50,802 bases of DNA from an uncultured Clostridia bacterium (GTDB lineage Bacteria > Bacillota > Clostridia > TANB77 > CAG-508). The stretch is taken from NCBI GenBank assembly GCA_944388045.1, contig CALXHG010000012.1, forward strand, positions 1 through 50,802, read 5' to 3'. The first letter of the stretch is position 1. Each line of letters opens with the position of its first letter. A model generated the notes under the pieces. It was not told the origin of the DNA. It was given only the letters and a program-made list of their open reading frames with translations, and searched no databases. Both the position numbers and the translations under genes were made by a program. Below are positions 1-8,189 of the stretch, piece after piece.

Positions 1-27
1 TTTTTTAATATACTAAAAAAAGCTGAA

Positions 28-53
28 GCAGAAAACTTTTTAAAGTTTTCCGC
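28..53 (-). terminator. possible terminator hairpin after the pilin-like gene
   Basis: A near-perfect inverted repeat (arms 28-39 and 42-53, one mismatch) lies about 60 bases beyond the stop codon of the pilin-like gene. On the minus strand a T-rich stretch follows, but not immediately after the stem. This makes termination plausible rather than certain. Confidence 0.4.
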
Positions 54-110
54 CCCAACTATTGACATTCAACCTTTATATCAAAACTATTAACTTATTC
101 TTTTATAAAA

Positions 111-1478
111 CTAACCAAATAATGCTCCAAAAAGTCCTAATGCTCCGCCAATAACTGCTCCAACAGGTCCAAATACAGCCCCCCCAGTAACTGCACCTGC
201 AGCAGCTGCTAATAGACCCTCCGCAAAAAATCCCCCACTACTTGAAGAACTTGAACTGCTCCCTGATCCACTAGAGCTTGAGCCACCACCGTGACTTCCT
301 CCTCCAGAGCTTGAGCCTCCGCCACCACTGCTATGACTTGTTGATTTCATTGTTACTTGGCATTGTGCAGTTTTTCCATTTCCTGTAGTTGCAGTTATTA
401 CTGCATAACCACTTGAAACTCTTCTTACATATCCAGAACTATCTACAGATGCAATATTACTATTTGAACTTGACCATGTTATATCTGTATTAACATTTGC
501 AGTATCTGGTGTAATAGTTGCTGTTAATTGGAATGAACCTGTTGTTGTTACAGATTCTCTATCTAATGTTATTCCAGTTGGTGATGTAACAACTTTAACA
601 GTAGCTATTGTTGATAACCCTAATTCATTTGAAAGAGTTAATTCTGTCTCTCCATTTTTCAACCCTGTTATTAATCCATTTTCATCAACTGTTGCAACAC
701 TTGTATCTGCAATTGTATATGTTAAATTTATTCCTGTATCAGCATCTTCTGGATAATATTTTCCAACTACTTGTAGTGTTTTTTCTCCACTTAAATCTAT
801 TGTATATTCTGTTTTATCTAATTCTAAAACTTTTACTGTGTTTTTTACAACTACAACACATTCAGCAATTAATCCATCTTTTTCAACTGTAATTACTACA
901 GTACCACTCTTTCTTTGTGCTGTAACTAAACCATTATCATCTACTGTTGCTATTGATAAATCACTACTTCTCCATATTGCATCAGTTATTGGTTCATCAC
1001 CATCATCACTTCTCATAACAGCAGTTAGTTGTTTAACTTCTTCCCATTCCAAATCAAAATTTTCACTGTCTAATACAATCATTGGTAAATTTACAATTCC
1101 ATCTAAAACATCTCCATCTTTTGTAATTGTATACCAATTTTGTGTTGGTACCATTTGTAATATATATGATTTACTGTTTTCTCTATATTCAAAATTATCA
1201 TAATTTTCTGGTTTTATATGTTGATCTAAATGTTCTCTAAATGGTTCTTCATTTATTTCACCTTTACTGTCAGAATTCATTGTTTCTTGAACAGCTAATC
1301 TTAATGCATTTTTTTCCTCATCAACATTTACTTCTGTTTTTGTTTCTTCTCCTACTTTAAGTCCACTATCTTGTCCTGTTAATGCAGATAGAGAAATACC
1401 TGCAATTATTAATATAACAATTATAGTAACAACTAAAGCAATTAGTGTTACACCCTTTTCAAATTTCTTTTGTTTCAT
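111..1478 (-). CDS. pilin-like surface protein with three Ig-like (BIG2) repeats and a glycine-zipper tail
   Basis: 455 residues. The N terminus has a basic stretch, then EKGVTLIALVVTIIVILII, the layout of a type IV prepilin leader cut after Gly9 and followed by a hydrophobic helix (about 10-33). The usual Glu at mature position 5 is Ala. Three bacterial Ig-like group 2 repeats follow (about 131-213, 214-298, 299-380), each with the typical 'S.VATVD..G.V' strand. A Ser/Gly-only linker (about 383-415) leads to a C-terminal glycine-zipper-like hydrophobic segment (about 416-455). Expected outside the cytoplasmic membrane, anchored at the N terminus and perhaps again at the C terminus. SD GGGG lies 8 bases before the ATG. 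It follows sepF and divIVA with 24 bases between and may share their transcript. No pilus assembly genes are in the window, so membership in a pilus is inference; a surface adhesin or wall protein is equally possible. Confidence 0.75.
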   Translation of the reverse strand: MKQKKFEKGVTLIALVVTIIVILIIAGISLSALTGQDSGLKVGEETKTEVNVDEEKNALRLAVQETMNSDSKGEINEEPFREHLDQHIKPENYDNFEYRENSKSYILQMVPTQNWYTITKDGDVLDGIVNLPMIVLDSENFDLEWEEVKQLTAVMRSDDGDEPITDAIWRSSDLSIATVDDNGLVTAQRKSGTVVITVEKDGLIAECVVVVKNTVKVLELDKTEYTIDLSGEKTLQVVGKYYPEDADTGINLTYTIADTSVATVDENGLITGLKNGETELTLSNELGLSTIATVKVVTSPTGITLDRESVTTTGSFQLTATITPDTANVNTDITWSSSNSNIASVDSSGYVRRVSSGYAVITATTGNGKTAQCQVTMKSTSHSSGGGGSSSGGGSHGGGSSSSGSGSSSSSSSSGGFFAEGLLAAAAGAVTGGAVFGPVGAVIGGALGLFGALFG

Positions 1479-1502
1479 CTTAATTTCCCCTATTCAAAAA
1501 AA

Positions 1503-1991
1503 TTATTCATCATCTTTGTTTATTTCTTTTATTAGTTCTTCTTGTGATATTAATAGTGATTCCATTTTTGCTTTGTAAACATCAAATTGTTTTTTTACTT
1601 CTTCCATTCTTCTTTCTTTCATTACAATTTGTTGTTCAATTTCTCTTAATTTGTCTTCTGAATTTCCTTTTGCTTGTTTTAAAATCTCTTCTGCTTGTAA
1701 TTTTGCATCACTCAATATTTGTTCTGCTTGTTGTTTTGCGACTTCTTTTACTTCGTCAGCTGTTTTTTGAGCCATTAGTAATGTATTATTTAATGTTGAT
1801 TCTATATTTCTATATTGTTCTAAGTCTTTTGTCAATTTTTCAATTACATTTTTAGATTCAGCTAACTCTTTATAATTTTTACCATAATCTTCAACTAACT
1901 CATCTAAGAAGTCATCTACATCTTCCACATTATATCCATTTACCATTTGTTTGCTAAATCTTTTATTTTCAATATCTAATGGTGTAATCAT
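1503..1991 (-). CDS. divIVA: DivIVA-family cell division / polarity protein
   Basis: 162 residues from the preferred start. The N terminus (MITPLDIENKRFSKQMVNGY.. then VEDVDDFLDEL) is the conserved DivIVA membrane-binding domain. The rest (about 35-150) is a Gln/Glu/Lys-rich coiled coil, as in DivIVA proteins that sense curved membrane at septa and poles. An upstream in-frame ATG (2004-2006) overlaps the Shine-Dalgarno GGAGG itself; the ATG at 1989-1991 sits 8 bases after that SD and restores the usual N terminus, so it is chosen. It lies 25 bases after sepF and is probably cotranscribed with it. Order sepF-divIVA, with an HlyD-like gene upstream, is familiar from Clostridia. Confidence 0.9.
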   Translation of the reverse strand: MITPLDIENKRFSKQMVNGYNVEDVDDFLDELVEDYGKNYKELAESKNVIEKLTKDLEQYRNIESTLNNTLLMAQKTADEVKEVAKQQAEQILSDAKLQAEEILKQAKGNSEDKLREIEQQIVMKERRMEEVKKQFDVYKAKMESLLISQEELIKEINKDDE

Positions 1992-2016
1992 ATTAGAATC
2001 CTCCATTCTGCAAAAA

Positions 2017-2499
2017 TTAATTTATGTTATTATTTTTTAGCCAAGATACAGATAATTTATTTTTTATCTCCTCTCTTGCCATTTCATTTGTAATTTCGTA
2101 ATTTGTTGGTGCTATTAAAAATATTGAATTAGATATTTTTTGTATATGACCATCTAATGCATAAACACCACCACTTATAAAGTCAACAATTCTTCTTGCA
2201 ACTTCTTTACTAACATATTCTAAATTTACTATAACTGATTTTTTTTCTTTTAATAAACTACATATTTCTTCTGATTGTTCAAATGTAGTTGGTTGTGAAA
2301 TAACCATTTTTACTTGTTGTGCTTGTGATATAGGTACAACTTTTCCTTTTCTTCCAAAAAATTTTCTATCTTCTTCTTCTTCTTCGTAATTGTCATATGT
2401 GTCTACTTCATAGTCATCATTTTCTGGTTCCTCTGCCTCTGATTGATTATTATTCATTCCAATTACTCCCCAAATTTTGTCCATTATAGCTCCTGCCAT
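2017..2499 (-). CDS. sepF: cell division protein SepF
   Basis: 160 residues. A short N-terminal amphipathic segment (MAGAIMDKIWGVIG, the likely membrane anchor) is followed by a very acidic linker (about 18-45) and the SepF beta-alpha core (about 58-155), with the hallmark VYALDGHIQKISNSIFLIAP. SepF binds the FtsZ tail and tethers Z-rings to the membrane. SD AGGAGG is 8 bases before the ATG; a second ATG five codons in also has an SD-like AGGAG, so the start could be at 2484. A consensus promoter lies about 110 bases upstream. SepF stands next to divIVA, consistent with a division module. Confidence 0.93.
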   Translation of the reverse strand: MAGAIMDKIWGVIGMNNNQSEAEEPENDDYEVDTYDNYEEEEEDRKFFGRKGKVVPISQAQQVKMVISQPTTFEQSEEICSLLKEKKSVIVNLEYVSKEVARRIVDFISGGVYALDGHIQKISNSIFLIAPTNYEITNEMAREEIKNKLSVSWLKNNNIN

Positions 2500-2583
2500 T
2501 TTCTTAACCTCCTAATATTTTACACTTTTGTTTTGTTTAAGTTAAATCAACATGAATATGGATATAACTTTAAAAATCTATTA

Positions 2584-2614
2584 ATAGTATCTAACTTTTT
2601 TTGGTCTTTGTCAA
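2584..2614 (-). promoter_or_regulatory. predicted sigma-A promoter for sepF-divIVA
   Basis: On the minus strand TTGACA (2609-2614) is followed 19 bases later by TACTAT (2584-2589); a 17-base spacing would give GATACT instead. It lies upstream of sepF and downstream of the HlyD-like gene, so sepF, divIVA and perhaps the pilin-like gene can be expressed separately from miaA. Confidence 0.6.
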
Positions 2615-2676
2615 TAGTTTTTGTTGCTGTTACAAAAACTTAATATGTTTGTAACATTTTCGTAATATTTTCATGT

Positions 2677-3912
2677 TTAATTACTTTCTTCTGTGTTTAA
2701 CACAATTTCATCATAATTAGATATTTTTTTGTAATTTTTAATATAATCTTCATCAATTCCTAATTCTTGTAGTTCGCTAGAATCATATGATGATATAATT
2801 GAAAATTTATCATTTTGTTTTTCAACTTTTACTAAAATTTCTGTTTGGACACCATTTTTATTTCTAATAATATAATTCAAATCTTGTCCATTAAAATTTT
2901 TTGTAAATATTGCCTTATTAGGAACTTTATATCCATTTTTTTCCCACCAAATTATGTCTATTGCAATTTTTCTATAATTTATTAAATTTTGAGACATATT
3001 ATTTAATTCAAATATTATTGTTCTATTTCCACTACCTTCATTAATTTGTACTATTTCTGCATCATCATCTTCTGTTGTTGATATTCTTAATGTAACTTTA
3101 TCACCAACTTTAGCCTGTTTTGCTAATTCAGAATTAATTACTACTGCAATATAACATTTAAAATTATCTATTACTTTTCCATATTCATTACTACTTGAAA
3201 TAATTTGTCCTGTTTTTAAATCTAAACTTTCTAAAAAAGTATCTGTTAATTCAGAAAAATTATTTACTTTTAATTTGTCTTCTAATCCATCTACTTTATA
3301 AGAAACTACACCACTCATAGTAGCAGTTTTATATGATGCTCCATTTATTAATTGATTTTCATATTCTTTTCTTTGTTGTATATATTTTTTTATTTCAACA
3401 TTATCTGTTAATTCTGCAATATAATTTATTTTTTTTGATATTAGTTCTTCTATATTATCTTTACTTTCTCTAATTTCTTGATAATTTGATAAATAATTCA
3501 AATTATTAAGTTTTTCTTCAATCTGATTTTCTATTACTTTTATATCTGCAGATGGTTTAATTTTCTCTTTTTCTAATAGTTCTTGTATTTGATAATCTAC
3601 TTCATTTATTTTTTCGGTCAATTCTTTTTCGCTCTCTTTATAATATCTAAATACATATTCATCTTTCGCAACTTTTTGTCCCTCTGATGCAATTTTGTAT
3701 ATGCCACTTGAATTTTCATCATCTCTTATAACTTGTTCATCTCTAATAATATATCCAACAGTTTCATCTTCAGCATATAATTCACCTTTTGTTAAAATAT
3801 ATATATTGCTTGGATTAAAAACTAGTAAAAATATTGCATAAATTATATATATAATTATAAAAATACTAATTATTATAGCAACTATTTTCTTAAGTTTTTT
3901 CGTTAGTCTCAT
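2677..3912 (-). CDS. HlyD-like (membrane-fusion-type) single-pass membrane protein
   Basis: 411 residues. One N-terminal transmembrane helix (about 10-33) is followed by a lipoyl/barrel-sandwich-like half (GELYAEDETVGYIIRDEQVI), a long coiled coil (about 95-190), a second barrel half (SGVVSYKVDGLED) and a C-terminal beta domain. This split layout is that of HlyD/membrane-fusion proteins, although here it stands alone without a transporter. A protein of this type commonly sits upstream of sepF in Clostridia, where its function is not established. It starts 17 bases after miaA. The SD AGGAG directly abuts the ATG, an unusually short spacing, and no better in-frame start is visible. Confidence 0.7.
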   Translation of the reverse strand: MRLTKKLKKIVAIIISIFIIIYIIYAIFLLVFNPSNIYILTKGELYAEDETVGYIIRDEQVIRDDENSSGIYKIASEGQKVAKDEYVFRYYKESEKELTEKINEVDYQIQELLEKEKIKPSADIKVIENQIEEKLNNLNYLSNYQEIRESKDNIEELISKKINYIAELTDNVEIKKYIQQRKEYENQLINGASYKTATMSGVVSYKVDGLEDKLKVNNFSELTDTFLESLDLKTGQIISSSNEYGKVIDNFKCYIAVVINSELAKQAKVGDKVTLRISTTEDDDAEIVQINEGSGNRTIIFELNNMSQNLINYRKIAIDIIWWEKNGYKVPNKAIFTKNFNGQDLNYIIRNKNGVQTEILVKVEKQNDKFSIISSYDSSELQELGIDEDYIKNYKKISNYDEIVLNTEESN

Positions 3913-3929
3913 CTCCTATCCATGGAGTA

Positions 3930-4853
3930 TTAAATGTTACTTGATTTTATTATTAATTCTATATTATCTTCAATTTTATCAAGTCCATTTATCCATATAG
4001 TTTGTTTGTTTTTCTTAAACCATGTTATTTGTCTTTTTGCATATCTTCTACTTTCTTGTTTTATTTTATCAATCATTTCTTCTTTTGATATTTTATTTTC
4101 TAAAAATTCTTTTACTTCTTTATATCCTAGTCCTTGCATTGACGTTGGAAATTCTTTATATTTTTCTAATAATTTTTTTACTTCTTCAACTAATCCATTT
4201 TCTAACATAATATCTACTCTTTTATTTATTCTATTATAAAGTGTTTCTCTATCCATATTTATTGCAAAAACTTTATAATCATATTTAGGTCCTTTTTGTC
4301 TAGATATTAATTCTTGTTCTGTTTTATTTTTTCCTGTAGCATGATAAATTTCCAAAATTCTTAAAATTCTTTTTTTATCATTTATACTAATTTTTTTAAC
4401 TGCTTCTTCATCTATTTTTTTTGCTTCTTCATATAAATTTATTAACCCTTCTTTTTTTTCTCTTTCTTCTAATTCTTGTCTATATTTTTCATCAAATTCA
4501 ATTGTAGGGTATTCTATTCCATATATAAGTGTATCTATATACAATCCTGTTCCACCAACCAAAATAGGATTTTTTCCTTTTTTTAATATTTCTTCTATTG
4601 CATTTTCTGCATCTTTTTTATATTCTGCAACACTATATCTTTTATCTGGAGCAATGAAATCTATTAAATAATGTTTTATTCCTTGCATTTCTTCAATTGT
4701 TGGTTTTGCTGTTCCTATGTTCATATCTTTATAAATTTGCATAGAATCACTTGACACTATCTCTCCATTTATCTTTTTTGCTAATTCTATTGATAGTGCT
4801 GTTTTTCCAGATGCTGTTGGACCACATATAACTATTACTTTTGGTTTTTGCAT
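3930..4853 (-). CDS. miaA: tRNA dimethylallyltransferase MiaA
   Basis: 307 residues, the usual family length. It transfers the dimethylallyl group to N6 of A37 in tRNAs reading U-initial codons. Visible motifs are the P-loop GPTASGKT (about 11-18), SSDSMQIYKDMNIGTAKP (substrate and tRNA contact), VGGTGLYI (about 100) and the C-terminal RYAKRQITWFKKN. It lies downstream of mutL in the widespread mutL-miaA order, though a small membrane protein gene separates the two here. No strong Shine-Dalgarno precedes the ATG, so the start rests on homology. Confidence 0.95.
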   Translation of the reverse strand: MQKPKVIVICGPTASGKTALSIELAKKINGEIVSSDSMQIYKDMNIGTAKPTIEEMQGIKHYLIDFIAPDKRYSVAEYKKDAENAIEEILKKGKNPILVGGTGLYIDTLIYGIEYPTIEFDEKYRQELEEREKKEGLINLYEEAKKIDEEAVKKISINDKKRILRILEIYHATGKNKTEQELISRQKGPKYDYKVFAINMDRETLYNRINKRVDIMLENGLVEEVKKLLEKYKEFPTSMQGLGYKEVKEFLENKISKEEMIDKIKQESRRYAKRQITWFKKNKQTIWINGLDKIEDNIELIIKSSNI

Positions 4854-4969
4854 TTTTGATTTTTCCGTATTTATTACGAATTCTCCCTTCTTCGATTTTT
4901 TAATAACACTTATAATGTTTTAAATAATCATATTATTATATTTCTACTAACATCTTTTCTTTAAAATAT

Positions 4970-5392
4970 TTATTTTGAATACTCAATTATTCCTAATTGT
5001 ACATTTTTTAAATAATTTATTTCTATTATTATCCCAATAATTAAGATAAATAACATTATTATCAATCTCTTTTTGGCTTGTATTTTATCTAATTTCCCAG
5101 ATTGTGTGTCTATTTTTAGTTTTACCAAATATGGTATAAAAATAATTCCATTAATTGGTGCAAATATCGAAACAAAAGTTGCTGTTGTAATTGATTTTTG
5201 TTCTGTATTCTGATATTCTATTCCATTTGAAGAAATTGAATAAATAATAAATGTAAAAGCAAAACAAATAATTAAAGTAGTTATACATATTAATATTTTT
5301 TTATTAATTTCTAAAAAGTCTAATTTGTTCAATATTAATGCGAATAATATTATAAATAATATTATTGATATTAATGTAATAAATACTGTCAT
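4970..5392 (-). CDS. small unknown integral membrane protein
   Basis: 140 residues with four predicted membrane helices (about 4-24, 33-53, 72-90, 108-127) and a short charged loop carrying KLDKIQAKKR. I do not recognise the family. SD AAAGGA is 7 bases before the ATG. It sits between mutL and miaA in the same direction with about 80 and 115 bases of AT-rich spacer, so it is probably part of the same transcript. No function is proposed. Confidence 0.6.
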   Translation of the reverse strand: MTVFITLISIILFIILFALILNKLDFLEINKKILICITTLIICFAFTFIIYSISSNGIEYQNTEQKSITTATFVSIFAPINGIIFIPYLVKLKIDTQSGKLDKIQAKKRLIIMLFILIIGIIIEINYLKNVQLGIIEYSK

Positions 5393-5470
5393 TGTTTTTT
5401 CCTTTCATTTCTATTTTTATTTTTTTACAAATTTATTATTTTTTACTTCTTATGTTGTACAACCTTTTTG

Positions 5471-7999
5471 TTATTTTCTTGCAAATTTTCTTTCTATATC
5501 ATATTTAGTTATTTTCATTGCTATAGACTCTCCACTTTCTGTTGTAAAAGGATTCTTTAATGATAATATTCTATCAATTAAAGTTTTTATTTCATCATCA
5601 TCTTTTAATACTTCATAATTTTTAATTACATTTTCTGCAATGATTTGTATTATTTTTTCTTCTATCTCTGTTTTTTGTGTTCTAGCTATTGAATTTATCT
5701 TACTTAATATTTCTAAAAATAAATCTTGTGTTTCTAGGTCTGCACAAATTTCTGGCACTTCTGTAAGTTTTATTGTATTTTCTCCAAATTCATCATATAT
5801 AAATCCTATTTTTTTAAATATATCTGTATTATCTTTTACAATTTCCATTTCTTTACGAGATAATGTAATAACATCTGGTATTAATAATAATTGAGAATTA
5901 ATAGTGTTTTTATCACTTATATTATCTTTTATTGATTTATATAATATTCTTTCTTGTGCTAAATATATATCTAAAAAATATATTTCATTTTTCATTTCAA
6001 ATATTACATATTTATCAAATACAATTCCAATAAATTTATAATCAATTTTTTGTGTTTCTGGATTTCCATCAAATATAGAAACATTTTCAGTATTATTTAT
6101 TATATCATTTAATTCTTCTGATTCGTTTTGCTTTTTTGCCATTTCAGAATCTTGTGTCTCTTCTTTTATTGGCTTAGTACCAAACATTTTCATATACATA
6201 TCTTCAAAATCTTTGCTATAATTTGTTCCATTATAATTGGTATTTTCTTCATCTAATCTACTATTAAAGATATCTTCAATTATTCCAACATTTTCTTTAT
6301 TATCTATATTTTCGAATTTGCTTATGTTATTTGATTTTTCATCAGTTTGCTTCTGTAATTCTTCTTTTGTTTCATATTGCACTTGTTCTTTTTCTATTGG
6401 TAATTTTTCCTCTATTTCTTTTGATATTGGCTGATTTTCTTGTAGTGACTTTTCTTTTATCTCTTGTGATATTGGTTGATTTTCTAGTAGGTCCTTTTCT
6501 TTTATTTCTTGTGGTATTGGTTGATTTTCTGGTAGTATTTTTTCTTCTATCTCTTGTGATATTAGTTGATTTTCTTGTAGTGGCTTCCCATCTATTTCTT
6601 GTGATATTAATTCATTTTCTTTTAGCATTTTTTCTTTCATTTCTTGTAGTTTTTTTAATACTTCTTGACTTCTTAATATTGTCTCATTTTCAATTATTTT
6701 AGATTCATTATTTGATTTATTTTCTATTCTTACACTTTCTGTTATAAATTGTTTTTCTGTAACATTCTCTTTATTTCCTATATTTTTGTCATCTTCTGTT
6801 ATTACAGGTTTTACATTATTAAATAGAGTATTAATTTTGTTCTCTTGTGATATTGCAGGTTCTGCATTATCAAATAGAATATTGTTTTTACTATTTTGTG
6901 ATATTAAAGATTCTGTATTATTAAATAGAACATTTGATTTGCTGTCTTGTGGTATTATAGTTTCTTTGCTATTTAATTCAATATTTTCTGCCTTTTCAAA
7001 AATATTAACTTCTTCTTTTGTTATATTTTCTTTTATTGCATGATAAACAGCTTTAAATATTGTATTTTCATCTTCAAATCTTACTTCTAATTTTGCAGGG
7101 TGTACATTTACATCAACTTTACTAGGATTCATATCAATATTTAATACTACAAAAGCAAATTTTCCGAAAGGTATCATATCTTTATAAGCTTTTTCAACTG
7201 CTGATGTTAATGTTTTATCTTTAACATATCTTTTGTTAATAAAAAATATCTGATTTGCTCTATTTGAGCGTGCTATTTCTGGCTTTCCGATTATTCCATA
7301 AATATGAATATCATCTAATATATAATTTACATCAATAATTGAATTTGCTACATCTTTTCCATATATACTATATATTACATTTTTTAAATCTCCACTTCCA
7401 TTTGTTTGTATAACTGTTCTTCCTGAATTTATTAATTTAATTGCAACTTCTGGATGTGATAATGCTATTCTAGATACTGCATCTTCTATATAACCTGCTT
7501 CTGTAAAATCTTTTCTTAAAAATTTATATCTAACTGGTGTATTAAAAAATAAATCTTTTACAATAATTGTTGTTCCAATAGGAGCACCTGTTTCTGTTTT
7601 TTCTAGAATTTTTCCTCCTTCAACAACAATTTTATATCCATTTTGTTCTTCTGCTGTTTTTGAAATCATTTCTACTTTTGAAATAGCCGAAATACTTGCT
7701 AGAGCTTCTCCTCTAAATCCCATAGATTTAACCTTTATTAAATCATCAGCTGATCTTATTTTACTTGTTGCATGTCTTTCAAAAGCCATGTCTAAATCAT
7801 CATTTGCAATTCCTTTTCCATTATCTGTTATTCTAATATAAGATATACCACCATTTTTTATTTCTAGAATAATATTGGTTGCTCCTGCATCTATAGAATT
7901 TTCTAACATTTCTTTTACCGCTGAAGCTGGTCTTTCTATAACTTCTCCAGCTGCTATTTTATTAATTGTTAAATCATCTAATAATACTATATTTCCCAT
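5471..7999 (-). CDS. mutL: DNA mismatch repair protein MutL, with degenerate endonuclease motifs
   Basis: 842 residues, clearly longer than the roughly 600-650 usual in Firmicutes. The N-terminal GHKL ATPase is intact: EMLENSIDAGA (Glu31-34 region), DNGKGI, ATSKI, GFRGEALASI and the transducer domain to about residue 330. The linker (about 335-650) is greatly expanded and holds two tandem repeat blocks (three 17-residue units, five 15-residue units). In the C-terminal dimerisation domain the metal-binding motif expected as DQHAxxExxxxE reads DIYLAQERILYK (about 677-688), and the expected CPHGRP segment reads TTESGES (about 819-825). The nicking activity is therefore probably lost, while ATP-dependent clamp functions may remain. 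No mutS is present in the window. SD AAGGA is 5 bases before the ATG. The leader shares a motif with that of polA. Confidence 0.93.
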   Translation of the reverse strand: MGNIVLLDDLTINKIAAGEVIERPASAVKEMLENSIDAGATNIILEIKNGGISYIRITDNGKGIANDDLDMAFERHATSKIRSADDLIKVKSMGFRGEALASISAISKVEMISKTAEEQNGYKIVVEGGKILEKTETGAPIGTTIIVKDLFFNTPVRYKFLRKDFTEAGYIEDAVSRIALSHPEVAIKLINSGRTVIQTNGSGDLKNVIYSIYGKDVANSIIDVNYILDDIHIYGIIGKPEIARSNRANQIFFINKRYVKDKTLTSAVEKAYKDMIPFGKFAFVVLNIDMNPSKVDVNVHPAKLEVRFEDENTIFKAVYHAIKENITKEEVNIFEKAENIELNSKETIIPQDSKSNVLFNNTESLISQNSKNNILFDNAEPAISQENKINTLFNNVKPVITEDDKNIGNKENVTEKQFITESVRIENKSNNESKIIENETILRSQEVLKKLQEMKEKMLKENELISQEIDGKPLQENQLISQEIEEKILPENQPIPQEIKEKDLLENQPISQEIKEKSLQENQPISKEIEEKLPIEKEQVQYETKEELQKQTDEKSNNISKFENIDNKENVGIIEDIFNSRLDEENTNYNGTNYSKDFEDMYMKMFGTKPIKEETQDSEMAKKQNESEELNDIINNTENVSIFDGNPETQKIDYKFIGIVFDKYVIFEMKNEIYFLDIYLAQERILYKSIKDNISDKNTINSQLLLIPDVITLSRKEMEIVKDNTDIFKKIGFIYDEFGENTIKLTEVPEICADLETQDLFLEILSKINSIARTQKTEIEEKIIQIIAENVIKNYEVLKDDDEIKTLIDRILSLKNPFTTESGESIAMKITKYDIERKFARK
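6400..6627 (-). repeat. five 45-bp tandem repeats within the mutL linker
   Basis: The coding strand carries five imperfect copies of a 45-bp unit, translated as ENQxISQEIxEKxLx (15 residues). Copies differ mainly at a few charged positions, indicating expansion followed by divergence within a disordered linker. Confidence 0.85.
6791..6950 (-). repeat. three 51-bp tandem repeats within the mutL linker
   Basis: Three imperfect copies of a 51-bp unit translate as 17-residue units of the type NSKNNILFDNAEPAISQ. They are distinct from the 15-residue units nearer the C terminus but share the closing 'ISQ' element. Confidence 0.8.
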
Positions 8000-8022
8000 A
8001 TAAATCCTTGCCTTACGTATTT

Positions 8023-8049
8023 TATTTAGGTTTTTTGTTACCTATAAAC
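8023..8049 (-). promoter_or_regulatory. leader motif shared with polA
   Basis: Upstream of mutL the minus strand reads GTTTATAGGTAAC directly followed by AAAAAACCTAAATA. The same two blocks, separated by eight extra bases, precede polA (49037-49072). TAGGT and ACCTA can pair as a small hairpin. The function is unknown. Confidence 0.45.
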
Positions 8050-8078
8050 ATTTTTCCATTTATATTCTATAATAAAAC

Positions 8079-8111
8079 AAAAAAAATAGCAAGAAAATTC
8101 TTACTATTTTA
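8079..8111 (-). terminator. intrinsic terminator after the GT4 glycosyltransferase gene
   Basis: On the minus strand a 13-bp stem with a short loop (arms 8083-8095 and 8098-8110) is followed by a run of eight T. It separates the glycosyltransferase from mutL. Confidence 0.75.
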
Positions 8112-8189
8112 TTTTTATATATTATTTTAATATTTTTATATAAATTTATTTTATATTTAATCAAAATTAATGTTTTATTTAACTTGGTT

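Noticed and set aside
838..1203. plus-strand ORF within the pilin-like gene
   Set aside because: Antisense shadow without SD or promoter.
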